Assembly: GCA_014925825.1 (NCBI GenBank)
Contig: JACGCK010000117.1
Location: 84,371-148,370 of the forward strand
Length of the DNA: 64,000 nt
Origin: Pholiota molesta
Lineage: Eukaryota; Basidiomycota; Agaricomycetes; Agaricales; Strophariaceae
Direction of reading: 5' to 3'
Shown: one piece after another, positions 24,864 through 36,786 of the stretch
Numbering within the stretch: the stretch's first letter is position 1
Layout: each line of letters starts with the position of its first letter
Notes under the pieces: generated by a model
Told to the model about the DNA's origin: nothing
What the model saw: the letters and a program-made list of their open reading frames with translations, nothing else
Database searches by the model: none
Program-made: the position numbers and the translations under genes

Positions 24864-26630
24864 CGTGGGTGAGCGTGACGCAGCGTGGTGTAGCGTGAAC
24901 GAGCGTGCGTTAGCGTGAGTACTAGCGTGCGCTAGCGTGACGTCGTAAACAGCCTTTGCGGCCGTTCCGCGTCATCCAAGACTTCCCCAGCTACTAAAAC
25001 CGGCGTAGGCGTGTCTTAGGGACGCCTGGTTGTATTACAACACAAAAAATAACATTGAACAATACAATTTAAGGCATTGGAACCTTGGGAGAGTGAGTTT
25101 GTGTAAGCGTGGACCAGCGTGCCGCTAGCGTGGGTCCAGCGTGCGCCAGTGCGCTGTCCTACTGAGGCTGATCAGCGTCATGATTCATCCACAGTTTCCG
25201 TCACCACCAGAGCTGAGTCAAAAATGTCTCACCTCATGGTTGAATATAAGTTGTACTTGTCATAGCTTGAAGCAATTCAGAATATTGAAAAAATTGATAT
25301 ACGAGAAGGAACATACATGCGCGGCAATAAGTAAGAAGGCTATAATGAAGTACATATGCTGGCTTCTGCTGAGTTAGCTCGTGCTCGCCATTGGCGTCCA
25401 TCTCTTTGTCTTCGCGGCGAGTGAGAGGAGCGGGAACGCGTGGTGCCCTGGCATCATTTTACGGGCGCTTAAAGCATCTGATGAATTCCCGGGTTTATCC
25501 TTCGTGCTCGCGAATGCGCTAGCAATTTCTGCTTGCGAGTGTATATTGCTATTTGTTCTATTTTCGCTGAAAAACTATGCGCCAAGATCCTAAGTCTGTA
25601 GAACGAATTTCTTGGATATATTTGTCTTAGGCACTTATAAGCATGGATAAATATGTTTATTCATGTATATATACTCTAAGCGTAGACCAGCGTGGAGTAG
25701 CGTGCAGCGGTAAAGTAGCGTGAGGTAGCGTGAGGTAGCGTGAGGTAGCGTGATCTGGCGTGAGGTAGCGTGATCTGGCGTGAGGTAGCGTGAAGGTAGC
25801 GTGAAGTCGCGTGGCGGTAGCGTGGAGGTAGCGTGATGCTAGCGTGAAGGTAGCGTGGAGTAGCGTGGCCTCGTATGAGCAACTGAGTTGATCTTCATAT
25901 AAATTAACTTAGAACAATGCAGGAAGTCATGAATATTATTACTGTATTGTATATACTCTATTCTGCGCAAGCGTTGCATAAGTGCAATGGTTTTCGGTGC
26001 TCGGCGAGATATTTATCTTTGTTTGCTTAAACCTTCCGAGAACCCAACAAGCATTTTATTCTTTGTAACGTCTTAACCTATGAGACACAAAATCTAGCAG
26101 ATAGATAATAACTTAATACCTACATTTTTTCATGGATTTATTTGACTGTCTTGGACGACAAAAAATCTGGTGGCTGCATTGCGAATAATTATGTGTCACA
26201 GAAATAATGTAACGTGTGACAGGTTTGTCTTAGCACTATTTCTGGTCTGTGCGCCCGCTACATGAACTAAACGTCTAAACAAAACATATATTTGGAGAGA
26301 ATATTATCTATTGGACTGAATACCAAGAGAAATAAGGAAGCAGAAGTATTTTAGGAGAGATAATGAGCATTTAAAGTCCATAAGTTACTAGATAATCCAT
26401 TTTCTGACTCTCTTGGCCCAAAGAAATTCGGAAAGTGATATTTTTGCGAGACCAGTATATCTACAATACACCTAGTAGCGTTGAACCGACTCTCGAGGCC
26501 ACACAGCGTCGGGAATTGGGCAAATGATGTTTGCTAGCGTGGGCTAGCGTGGGCTAGCGTGCACGTGACTCACGCTAGCTACACGCTAGCCACGCTAATC
26601 CACGCGAAAATCTAGTTGCCCCAAATTATG
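24839..26630 (+). mobile_element. Complete non-autonomous DNA transposon with target-site duplication
   Basis: An element of about 1.78 kb. The left end GGGCACCATTATTTTAGCGT (from 24847) is matched by the inverted right end, which reads GGGCAACTAGATTTTCGCGT on the minus strand from 26621. About 24 of the outer 31 bases agree. The flanks repeat CAAATTATG (24838-24846 and 26622-26630); because of the G run the duplication could be read as 7 to 11 bp. Both ends carry dense AGCGTG words, which also form a cluster at 25679-25870. No intact transposase is present. A second copy starts at 62344. The superfamily is not assigned; hAT, Mutator and Kyakuja-Dileera-Zisupton types are candidates. Confidence 0.9.
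25679..25870 (+). repeat. AGCGTG repeat cluster inside the transposon
   Basis: About fifteen near-tandem units of the form GGTAGCGTGA with small variations. The same motif recurs near both termini (24860-24940, 25085-25150, 26535-26600). The second element copy has the matching cluster starting near 63913. Such subterminal word arrays are usually transposase-binding sites; this is an inference. Confidence 0.8.
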
Positions 26631-27985
26631 GCGTGGTAAACATCAATTTCGAGGAGTTTCTCCACACCATCATATCCCATTCCAAACGCTGGCGCTCGAT
26701 AACATTCATATCCTCCGCAGAGTACCTCATATCTGTCGCTGCACTCACAGCGGAAGATGTCCCTGCGCTCGAAGAGCTCGTTATCAACATGACTAGCCAC
26801 TTTCCCCAGCAGCCAGTTGATCCTTCCTCTCCGCCGACATTAAACTGGGCGAAGACATCTTTCCTCAGCGCCCCTCGCCTCCGCCGCGTGTCGTTCGTGA
26901 ACCTCAGCCAGGATATCAATATGCTACCGCTCCGCTGGGAGCAGTTAACTGATCTTTCGCTTACCGGTGTACCCACTGGCTGGGTGGATAGGGAGAATAA
27001 CAGTCTCGCCAACATCGCAGCGCTTCTTGCGAAGTGCCCTAAGCTCGTTTCAGCGAAGCTGGAGATATCATACCAGCAGCCGACTCCGCTGGCGCCTCCC
27101 CTTCCCGGACACCCAGGCGCAGTCGCGGAGCCATCTCAACCTATATGCAGAAACCCAATCCTGCTTTCCAACCTCACCGAGTTGTCTTTACACAACAGTG
27201 GCGGATCGGATATCTCATCATTCTTCGCGATGCTGGACGTGCCACGGCTGACGACGCTCGAGTATTACACCACCACACAGGCGAAGCCCGCCAGCGAGCT
27301 CATCGCGCTCGTCAGACGTATCAGCGGAACTCTTGTCGAGTTTACGACCAATGCGGCCATGTTCTCCCGCGAGGACTTCTTCTCGCTATTGAAGGCTGCA
27401 TATAGGCTCAAGAGTCTCACTAACAGGCTAGGAAACAGGTCGGGATCGCCTAATCCTTGGGAACGTTATGACCAAGGCACGCCGCATTTTGATGATGTCT
27501 TCCTCGGTATGTTGGTAGGCAAGCGACTAGGTGTGGCGAATTTGAATACGGAAAGAGATGCACAGTCACAGAAAGAGAAGGTGCAGACAGACGACGAGGT
27601 TTCTGATGGTTATTCCTGTGTTTTGCTTCCCGAGCTGGAGAGCTTCGATTCCATTACACCCATATTCTTCACGGACGAAGCGTTACTCGAATGCCTCAAG
27701 CTACGCCAAAGTCTAGGTCGTGGCCACGACGATTCTATTGCAAATTCTACCATTTCCGGTGCTCAGGCCGGAGTCGAAATTGCCCATAGTGCTCCCTATA
27801 TCAAGTTTAAACACTTTTCTGCAGTGTTCTGCAGGGGAGAGACTTGGTCGGTATTTGAGGAAATCCCTTCTTTGATGAAGGAAGGCCTCGCACTACATCT
27901 GTTATATCCCCCCGTGAACGTTTCTGATCGCTTCTCACCAGCGGAGGGGATTATAGATGGAATGGCATCTAGTTTTTACCAGTAA
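26630..27985 (+). pseudogene. F-box protein gene, 3' part, separated by the transposon
   Basis: An open frame of 452 codons continuing the gene that starts at 24249. Its first codons (GGC GTG GTA AAC) follow the right target duplication in the same phase. Leucine-rich segments recur (LEELVINMTSHFP; LRRVSFVNLSQDINMLPLRW; LTDLSLTGVP; LTELSLHNSG), as in the recognition half of F-box proteins. No internal stop is present, so the insertion looks recent. On its own this part lacks an F-box and a natural start. Confidence 0.85.
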
Positions 27986-28939
27986 CCAGGATATGAGTAT
28001 GATGTAGTAACTTGAAGTAAAACATCGAGCGTGGGCAGTCGTCTGGCAACCAGTGGAGGAGGATCCTTCCCTTGACTTTCGCTGAGATGTGGAAAAGCGC
28101 ATGGGTGACTTGGCCGTTGGTTGAACGAGAAGGAAATATGCATTATAGCATAATAGGTTCACAATGGGTTCACCCATCAATAGGCTGGGTAGTGCATAGT
28201 GGCAGTCGTCGATAAGTGGCGTTAAAGCGAAAGGCGTGCAGTAAGCGTGGGCTGGCACAGCAGTATTGACAGTCATCGGTCATGGCGCCGGCAGGTGTTG
28301 TGGCACAGCGGTAGTGGTGTGAGAGACGGGAGGTCGCGTCCTGTCACCCAGGCCCAACATGGGCCCCCCAAAAAACAATGGGATACCCACGAGAGTCTCG
28401 CAGACCGCCCGCCTTACAATTTGTGACGGCAACTGTGGTGAAGCGCTCAAGGCGTCAGCCAATATCGATTGTCTGAGCGTGTACATTATGAGTAAGCGTC
28501 TTCTGCTTATAAAATTTAAAGATTTACCAAGATTGAGCAGTTTGACTCCAAAAAAAAATAGAAAGTAGGAGTTAGGTTGAACTGTAAGAGAAAATTTAAA
28601 TTATTACCTCTAACTTGATAGCCAGTCCATCGTGCCTATTGTAAATATCGTTACATACTCTCTAAATCTGAATAAAACGCACAGACAAATTATGCTTAGT
28701 ATGGCCGCGCGCTGTGCGCAGCAGCAAGTAAGCTCAGCCGGCCCTGAGTACCAACGATTGACCAACGACAAGGTGAAATATTTCCAAGACAGGCAATGCA
28801 GAGCTGATGGTTTCGGTTACCTTTGGGTTATCTTGAATCGAACCCGGGTAGGCTGTTATTAAAGTAGACCACGAAAGATCCTTATCGCCTATCAACTACC
28901 CATACACATGAAATAATTGCTGTAGCCTCACCAATCGAA
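27986..28939. other. Intergenic region, no supported gene
   Basis: About 0.95 kb with only short ORFs. A T-arm-like word near 28840-28855 on the minus strand does not fold into a tRNA. The left boundary of the long inverted repeat lies at its right edge. Confidence 0.45.
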
Positions 28940-29018
28940 CTTGAAAGCCTTAGTAATGCTTAGAGGTATGCATCTATGGCGCCATCCGTTGGTTAGAGTA
29001 TTAAATTGGCAATAGAGT

Positions 29019-29026
29019 TATAAATA
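29019..29026 (+). promoter_or_regulatory. TATA box of reductase copy 2
   Basis: TATAAATA about 76 nt upstream of the ATG at 29102, inside a 160-bp block shared with copy 3 (inverted, TATAAATA near 38370-38377) and, more weakly, copy 1. The conserved leader ends AATAAATCCTCAACAAG just before the ATG in copies 2 and 3. The shared promoter suggests common regulation after duplication. Confidence 0.6.
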
Positions 29027-29101
29027 CTACTTCGTATGCAACGCCTGTCATCCTATAAATGCAGCGTTGAGCTCATGAATCCAGAATAAATCCTCAACAA
29101 G

Positions 29102-30403
29102 ATGTCTAACGTGCCTACCACCGCCAAAGCACTTCTCCTGCAGAAAAAGGAAACCACATCATTCTTCGTAGGCGATGTTCCAGTTCAAAAGCCAGAGGCA
29201 GGAGAAATCCTCATCAAGATTCACGCGACAACACTCAATCCGCTGGATTGGAAGATACCCAAGCTGGGCATATTTATGAACATATATCCCTTTGATAAAT
29301 ACCCTGTCGTTCTTGGACACGACATCGCTGGAGAAGTGGCGGAGATTGGTGAAGGGGTGACGGACTTCAAGGTTGGCGAGCGAGTGTATGTTCTCTGCTA
29401 TATTCGTTTGCGAAGTAAAAAAAATTTGACACCCAACATTCGTTTAGGTTTGGTCAGACCCACATTGACAGTATTCGTGGAAGCTTCCAACAGTATATTA
29501 TTTCACTCGCATCTACCACTGCAAAGGTACGTCAAAAATGCATCTCTGTTTTTTGACTATCTCCGATCTCATGGTTCCTTTAAGATACCGTCCAATATAA
29601 CGTACGATGAAGCAGCGGCCATCCCCTCAGTGCTTACCGCAGCCTATGTTGGATTGCACAACAAGAATCCTTACGGACTCGGCATCGCTTCTGCGGTGGC
29701 CGATCCTGACGCGCGGAAGAACACTGGAACACCTATTCTGGTTCTCGGAGGCGCAGGTTCAATAGGACAACAAGGTATGCACCCTAATTATTGCTGCTAA
29801 AATAATATCAGCGAGGCTGAAATATGCACTTAGTGATACAATTGGCCCGTTTATCTGGCTTCTCACCAATTATAGCCACCGCATCGCTGAAGCACACCGA
29901 GAGACTCAAATCTCTCGGCGCAACCGACGTCCTAGACAGGAACCTCGACACCGCCGCCCTCAGCATCGAAATTCATAGGCTCAGCAAAAACCAGCCGCTC
30001 AAATATATCTACGACTCAATCGCGTCAGCCGAGACCCAGCGGGCTGGCTTTGACGTCCTGGCGGACGGGGGACAGATCGCTGTCGTTCTTCCGGCTCAAA
30101 TCACTTCCACAGCGTTAAAGACGGTGGTCCAAGTGCAGGGATTGCTAAGGGGACCAGCTAATATTCCGCTGCTTGAGCCGCTTTACCATGACCACCTTTA
30201 CAAGTTTTTGGAGGAAGGCCTTATCAAGGTGAGCGCAAAGATATAGGTTGGTGAGAAGCATGAATTAATTGAACATTTTTTAGCCCAACAATATTGAAGT
30301 ATTACCGGACGGCCTCGCAGGGATACCTGCAGGTCTCGACCGATTGGCGGCGGGTCAAGTGTCTGGACTCAAACTCGTCGCTCATCCTCAAGAAACGGCT
30401 TGA
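29102..30403 (+). CDS. Medium-chain reductase, ToxD/CipB-like, copy 2
   Basis: A 355-residue MDR-superfamily oxidoreductase. Exons 29102-29385, 29448-29526, 29585-29774, 29834-30228 and 30284-30403; intron positions are identical to copy 1. Landmarks are HATTLNPLDWK, GHDIAGEVAEIGEGV and the dinucleotide-binding turn GGAGSIGQ. By eye it is closer to copy 3 than to copy 1, in both coding and flanking DNA. All frames and splice sites are intact, so this is probably a working enzyme. The substrate is unknown. Confidence 0.88.
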
Positions 30404-30464
30404 AAGAGGAGCGTATAAATTGATATATAGCATTTCTTGTATCCTTAGTAGTGGATGACGATCA

Positions 30465-30592
30465 ATAATAGTGGAGGTCAGAGACTCAGAGTGGCCGTTT
30501 CTGGCCGTTTCTGCACCCGTTCTCAGGCGTTTCTGCGAAATGATTCTCATTCCGTTTCTGGGTCAGAATCGTCGCAGAAACGGTTTCAATTG
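30465..30592. mobile_element. Small insertion with CGTTTCTG words, absent from the other arm
   Basis: Compared with the matching flank of reductase copy 3, this stretch is extra. It carries several CGTTTCTG words and an inverted pair (CCGTTTCTG near 30549 and CAGAAACGG near 30575). It may be a MITE-like insertion, or an ancestral block deleted from the other arm. The exact ends and any target duplication (AATA/ATTG-like) are unclear. Confidence 0.4.
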
Positions 30593-30744
30593 AATATGTG
30601 GAGCCGCAGTCATCGACGTCGTCTAAAACATGTGCGCTTCTTATTTAAAGTACAAGCTCACACAACAAAAGTATTACTAAAATTATGCGTTTACTGAGAA
30701 TATATGGAAATAAAATCACAAAAAAACGGGAACGCCCTACAGCG

Positions 30745-31083
30745 AGCTGACTTACATCTGATATCAGATTCCAGGTGCCTAAATATGGAGACTTACTACG
30801 ATATCAAGAACTCCATCTCATCCCCAATATCTCACGCACTCCTTCTCTGGTAAGTATACAAATCATAGATTCAATAAGATATACTATACTATGAAGAAAG
30901 GTGATACAATGTAATCATATACTCGTGTCTCTGTCCATCTTCCCATCCACCCGTGTTCATGCCGCCTTCCCAAGAGCAGAAAGTCCCATAAGACCTTCCG
31001 ATACGTGCGTGTATATATGTGTGTAAGTGGTGCACGGACTGACGAGGTGGTCTACTCCGAACCCTAGCCCACTGTCCTGTCGG
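30745..31083. other. Spacer between the inverted-repeat arm and the ABC gene
   Basis: About 340 bp, probably including the 3' UTR of the minus-strand ABC transporter. Nothing else recognised. Confidence 0.4.
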
Positions 31084-34000
31084 CTACCGCTTCTCCTTCA
31101 CATAGTAGTGTAGTGTAATAAAGCTCGCTGTAGTAAATGTGGCAAAGAAGATGCCTAGGAGCGCTATATTTGGCCACCAATAAGACTAAAAGGCACGAAT
31201 GACAAAAAAATTAGATTATGTCAAATAAGTGAAAGCAAAGAAAGAAAAAAACCCACCTGAGCCCTCAAACCGAAAGTAGAAAGGATAGTGGCAGCAGGAA
31301 CATCAAGCTCGACTCCGTACTTCCTCTCCTTCAATTGTAGATGCCGCAGCTCATTCACCGCGAGCGCCTCGAACGCCGCATGGAAGAATGAGATCGTATG
31401 GAGCCATTGGAACGCCATGCTCATACTGTTGCGATTGATCAACAAGCCCGTGAATAGCAGGCTGTACATGTCACCACAGATCAGCAAAACAATTCACGAA
31501 AAAGGAACGAAAGAGAGAAGGCCAGATCATTACGCACTTGAACAACATGATAAGCGTCCCAACTAAACTCGCGACGCTAACACTAGCAAATGCGATGGAG
31601 AGCCAGAGCACGACACTGGCCGTTGTCAAGTTGAACAACACGAGCGCGAGGAGGAATTTCCAGAATTGAACCACAGTGGGCACGAAACCGACGAGGCCAT
31701 AGACGATGCCACCGAACAGGAGAGGAGGACGAGGCGGAGGGGGAGGATGTCGAAGAGGATCTGTGGAATGGCATGTCAAGTTGTAGATGAAAACAGTGAA
31801 ACAGAGGGAGACGCACCTTCGAAGCAAAGTAGGTAAAGGATGAATAATAACCATTTGATCTAAAAATAGGATTGTCAATTCGAGCTCGCGCAGTAAATTC
31901 AGAGTCAAGACCTTTCTCTCATGAACAATATCCGCTCGTTCGCGAATAACCCAAGACTGGACAAGCACGAGAACCCAAAAAGAGCTAAGAGAAAAAGAAA
32001 ATACCTACACAAGAATCATGAAAAATTCATAGCTCTAACATCGGTACAGTACAACTTACCAAGACGGTTCTGGAATCCGGCAATGTCGTTCGTGACATCA
32101 TGAACGAACATCCCACAAATAACTACCAAAGAACCTTCATCAGCATTCCACTCCAAGGACACCTAAACCAACAGGAAAAAGGTAAAAACTCACCAGCCAA
32201 AGCCACTGCGGAGATATAATGCGCCGTCAGAAGCGCCGGTCCCGATACAGGTTCTTGAACGCCCTCCCACTCAAAATCCTAAACTGCGTCGCATAGCTCG
32301 CCCGTTTCCGCCCGCGCAGCATCGACGTCTCCAGCGCGACATCCGGCTGCGCCCCGCTCGCCGCCACGCCCCCGCCGGACGGCGCGAGGCCCCGGTCCGC
32401 GCGCACCACCTCGCGCCGCAGCGCCTCGCCCTCCTCGTGATTCGGCGCGCGATCTCGCTGTCCGCGTACGCGTCGACGAGCGCGCTCAGCGCGGGTTCGA
32501 TGTGGTCCTCCGCCGCGTGGCGCTTCTTCCGTTCCCGAGCGCCGCGACCGCCTCGAAGATCTGCGAGGTCTTGCGCTTGACGAAGTCCGTGGTCGATGTC
32601 GACGTGCTCGAGGCCGATCCCAGGGGGGATGGAGGGTGATCTGGACATTAGTGGCGTGGGCTTCGTCCTCGTAACTGGGCTCGCGGAAGCTATGGAGTGT
32701 AAGGAGTGCACAGAGGGGGCGTTTGATGGTGCCCTCGCTCTGCATAGCTCAAGTCTGCTGCGGTATTGTTGGGATCCTCTGAAGTTATGCTAGGCGTGCC
32801 GCGGCTATGGGGCGTGGGCGTCGCAGTTCCAGATGCGCGGGGCTGGGCTGGGCTTTCATAGTCAAGTCAACTAGAAATTAAAAAACGTTAGACAACTCCA
32901 AGACACGAGATATATACAAAAGGGCGCACTCAAAAGTCCGCAATGTTGAATCCAGGAGGACAAGGTTGTCCTATCGAGGCAAAGTAGTCATAACACCTTC
33001 TCATCTCGCCGAGTACACCAGCTTGCCCCGAGCGAGGACGACCAACTGATCGAAGAGCGCGACGATGTTGCTCCGCGGCTGGTGGATAGTAAATACACGG
33101 TGCGGTTATGGTTTCGTGCCAGCGCTACCAGCGACTCGACGACATTGGAAGCGTTGAAGGCATCGAGACCGCTGGTGGGCTCGTCAAGGAAGAGGATGGA
33201 GGCGAGGTGACCAGTTCGCATGCGATGGAGACACGTCGTTTCTCGCCGCCCGAAATGGAGCGATGGCCTGCATGATAAACGTCAACACGAGTCAAACACC
33301 CATCTCAACGCTTGCACGCACCACTTTCCCCTATCCGCATGTCCTTGATCCCCAAATCCCCAACTCCTCCATCGTCTCCAGCGTCCTGAACTTCTTCGCC
33401 TCGTTGCTCATCTCCCGCGGCAATCTCAGCAGCGCACTATACAGCACCGTCTCGTACACCGTCAGCGTGCTCATCAGCGTGTCCTCCTGGTCCACGTAGC
33501 CGACGACCTTCTTGAACTGCGCGTCGTCCACCTCCCGTCCGTTGACCAGCGTCGTGCCGCTCACCTCGCCCCGTTTCTTTTGCGCGCGAGGATGTCGAGG
33601 AACGTCGATTTGCCAGCGCCGGACGCGCCCATGATGCCATGATCTGGCCGGGCTTGACGCACCCGGAGATGTTGGACAGGATGGGCTTGGTGCCGAGGGA
33701 ATAGGTGATGCCGGAGAAATAGAGCGACGTAGGGACATGGTCCGTCATTAGCTTCGCAGCCTCGTTCCCAGGTAGGCGGATGTGGCCGAATTCGCCACCT
33801 TTACGCGTGCGTCCGATGTACCATAGGACTGTGGAATGTGAGGAAAGATGACGAGTACAGGAAAGACACGCACGTAGGAAACCATCAACACGAACGAGAA
33901 CGCGCCTCCTGCGCTTAATGCGACTTGGAGACGATTATCGGGTTTCGGTGGGCCTGGAACACGTTAAAATGTAGAAAATAAAATGAATAAAACTACGCAC

Positions 34001-35187
34001 CACGTAACCTGGAACTTGCGAGTAATGAAGGCATTCGCCCCCGTCGCACTTGAGCGTGATGAAGACGTCCCCGAATATTTGATCGATTAGCTTGTTCATG
34101 GCGGCTCCTCGAACTTGCAACCCTCGCCTGACTTGCAACTGAATTTCGCGGGGCCCTTGATCTCCTGTGTCAAAAAGTCGGAAATGTCTACACCTGTTAT
34201 CAACAGTCCCACGGAAACAGATATGTTAAAAATACATACCTACGCTCCGTCTCGCCACATAGGAAACGTCCCGGTACACATTTGCATTGGATCTTTTGGC
34301 AGTCGTACACCGTCGAATTCGTACCGTATTCCGCTTTAGAGCCCGACGCGCATTCTTGCAGTGCGCAGTAAAAGGACTCGACCTGCGCCGTCCAAAATTG
34401 GAATGAGCAGGTGCTGTCCTGCGCATTGCAGCTGAAAGTGACTTGGGGGGGCGTTCGGGGAGCATGCCGATGATTCCGGGGTTGGTGACGTCGCACATCT
34501 GGTGGTTATTGAATACGGTCTCGCCGCCTTTGTAGCAGGTCATATTGCCGATTCGACATTGGGATCGTCGACGACAACACCCCCGGCAAGGGGGAAGCCA
34601 ACGCAGGCATTGTCGTTCTTACAAACTAGATAAAGTTAGCCCGTGAATAGCAGAATAGAACTAACTACCATTGCAGTTGATACCACTCCATCCGTCTTTG
34701 CATTTGCACGTGGTGCCTGGCGCACGCGGGGTGCGATGCTCGCCGTCTGCTAACGAGTCGCACTGGGGTTCAAGGCAGTCTATGCCCGACCATCCCGGCG
34801 GACATTTGCACTGTCCATCATACTTGTTACATTCAGCAAACTGTCCACAGCTGAAGGCAGGCAGCATGCAGTTGAAGCATGGTGGACACCGCCCTGCACT
34901 CCCAGTCAGCTTCGCCGTCGATAGCATATGAGTACCTACCCCGTGGAGGTGCCATGTTAGAGAATGGGTCATATCCCTGCACAATATGATTAAGCCCTTC
35001 GTAGTTGCGTATGAAAGATTGCGATTACTTGTGATATAGAACTTTGGTTCGCGGTTACTGGATATGATGACGTGTTGTGCGCTGTCAGTGCTACAGGCGC
35101 AAGGATAAGAGATATGAGAGCTAGTGGGAGTTTGCGCATGGTGAAGGGGGTTGGGGAGCGCGCAGAGCGGGCTGCTGCTTTACCCAT
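31084..35187 (-). pseudogene. ADP1: ADP1-like ABCG transporter, reading frame broken many times
   Basis: Homologue of yeast Adp1, an ABCG-type transporter with an extracytoplasmic EGF-like N-terminus. Start at 35187, or 35139, which gives a cleaner signal peptide ([20 protein letters not shown]). EGF-like motifs follow ([24 protein letters not shown]), separated by short GT-AG introns. The ATPase has Walker A (GASGAGKST), the signature SGGEKRR and Walker B ([11 protein letters not shown]). The C-terminal membrane domain includes QFWKFLLALVLFN and ends at 31084. At least eleven single-base losses break the frame (about 34548, 34448, 34101, 33637, 33578, 33351, 33203, 33091, 32534, 32438, 32239), several in mononucleotide runs. 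Motif order is otherwise complete, so this is either a young pseudogene or an intact gene with consensus errors. Confidence 0.85.
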
Positions 35188-35281
35188 GGTCGCGGTCGAG
35201 GCCAGAGATGACTATGTGCTTGACCCCAACTATTGGGCCGAGTTGCCGGCAACAACCGTCGTAACATCACGTGACGCGCGT

Positions 35282-35418
35282 TAATTCATGATAGAATCTT
35301 GATACTATGATAGAATCCATTAGAATTTACTTGTAGAAGGAGGAGGAGTCGATTCGGAGTCTAACGTGAGGAATTTACATGCTACAGGTGCTCGAAAGTG
35401 TCAAAGATCCTTGTGGAT
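35282..35418 (-). repeat. Dispersed repeat, copy 2 (inverted relative to 9342-9500)
   Basis: The reverse complement matches 9342-9500 through CACAAGGATCTTTG, CACCTGTAGCAT and AATGGATTCT. It lies about 95 bp upstream of the ABC transporter start, so it may be part of, or have moved into, that promoter. Confidence 0.6.
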
Positions 35419-35792
35419 GATGTTATGGCCTTTTCCTGCCTAATAAGTATCTGTATAATTCTTGGTCATTCTGCGAAAAGTATTACATACAACGAACCAA
35501 TCGCATTCGATTTAAACGCGCTTTGATATCTGTCTTGCTCGGTGGGACCATAAAAAGGGGGTGGGGGGGATCCTGCAGATGCATATCGACGGTTTTGTTC
35601 AATGTCAAGTCAGAATATGTATAGGCGTACGTAGCTATCCTTCGGACATACCTTCATAACCCCACAGCTTGTTTTGTATCAAGCATCCATTCAAAAAGTT
35701 CAGCCTATGAGATTACGGGGATACAGTTGTCATTTATAAGTTCAGGGCACGAGCGCATTCTTACATAGTATCTTGGGAAGAGGAGGTCCGAC

Positions 35793-36122
35793 TCAGATGG
35801 CTTTCCAGGTAGACGTATCAATGGCGTGGCCAAGGGCGATGGCGCGTTCTTGGATTAAGTGCTCGCGGGTCCAGGTCTCTCGCTTGGGTTGCCTGGAACA
35901 TACGGTAGACGAGATGATCATTTTTTCACAGCCCCCAGCGACCAATGAGGGGGTTAAAAATCTAGAAGTTGGAGACCGGGGACAAGGCGAAGGGCAGTGC
36001 CGAAGTCCTGGAGGGAGAAGGCACCCGGAATGACGTTGTCGTCGCCGGGAATGTGGAGAACGCAAAGATCGTGGTCTTCAATAACAAGGTCCACGAAGAA
36101 ACGAAGGAGTTTTGTAAGCAGG
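35793..36122 (-). mobile_element. DIRS-like retrotransposon pol relic
   Basis: On the minus strand, 36122-35954 reads KLLRFFVDLVIEDHDLCVLH and then IPGDDNVIPGAFS, like the end of a retroelement RNase H domain. After a stop, another frame reads WTREHLIQERAIALGHAID and then TSTWKAI, the usual beginning of a tyrosine-recombinase domain. RNase H followed by a tyrosine recombinase is the DIRS-like order. The relic is short, has stops and a frame change, and lacks ends. Confidence 0.55.
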
Positions 36123-36786
36123 TAGACAGTGTAATGAATTGAATTTTATGCACTTAAATATATAAGAATCAGCATACAACAGTGGTAAGTAGGTTGAGCA
36201 TATCGTGAGCAGAATTGCAAATATATGCGCATATATGCACATACAACGCATCGTAATGATGCTAATTTATTCATATAAGATAGCATCATATGATACATCA
36301 GCCTTAACCACTCATAGACTTGACTCACCTAGCAGAGTTAAATGGACACGATAGCGACCTTGTCGTTGCGCCCTGTAGCAACCCTGTAGTCGCGATATCG
36401 AGACTTGACCATTGCCATGATCGCAAAGCCTGCAATTTGGTCAATCAGGCTTCATTCTACGGCTTCAAACGGAGCGGAGAGGAAGGGATATGGTGGAGGA
36501 AAGGAAGAAAGAAGATGTCGAGGATTTTGCAAACGCGATCGAATGTGAGCGCGTTCGACCACATGACCTACATAACCGGAAACTTCCGAAAGCTGCGCTA
36601 ACTTCAAAGACCGCGGCTGACGTGCGCCCAACGTGCGCCACCAAATTGTCGACACTTGAACTCCGAGACAAGGTACAAAGCGCAGGGGTTTTGACAGTAG
36701 CGAAACGGCGGGAAACCGATAGCAGTTACGGGAGAGCCGGAGAAATGATGACGAGCGTGTCGAAATTGCGTCAAAAGTAAGAAAAT

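Larger units (their letters stand above)
28940..30744 (+). repeat. Left arm of a long inverted repeat (reductase copy 2 and flanks)
   Basis: From the shared promoter word AAAGCCTTAGTAAT through reductase copy 2 and about 340 bp of 3' flank to GGGAACGCCC. The reverse complement of 36787-38442 follows the same order throughout, including non-coding flanks. The arm contains one extra block of about 125 bp (30465-30592). The two arms enclose about 6 kb with the ABC transporter gene. Confidence 0.8.
35188..36786. other. Intergenic region with repeat and retroelement relics
   Basis: Contains the inverted copy of the dispersed repeat (35282-35418), the DIRS-like relic (35793-36122) and short ORFs without support. 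The ABC gene promoter should be in the left 100-200 bp. Confidence 0.45.

Noticed and set aside
25679..25870. Possible CRISPR-like array of AGCGTG repeats
   Set aside because: Units are very short, nearly contiguous and imperfect, have no unique spacers and lie in a eukaryotic transposon.
24846..26622. The F-box interruption as a large intron
   Set aside because: Its borders are not GT-AG or GC-AG, and it has inverted termini and a flanking duplication typical of a DNA transposon.
28820..28870. T-arm-like word suggesting a tRNA gene on the minus strand
   Set aside because: No matching acceptor, D or anticodon stems could be found around it. No tRNA or rRNA gene is supported anywhere in the window.
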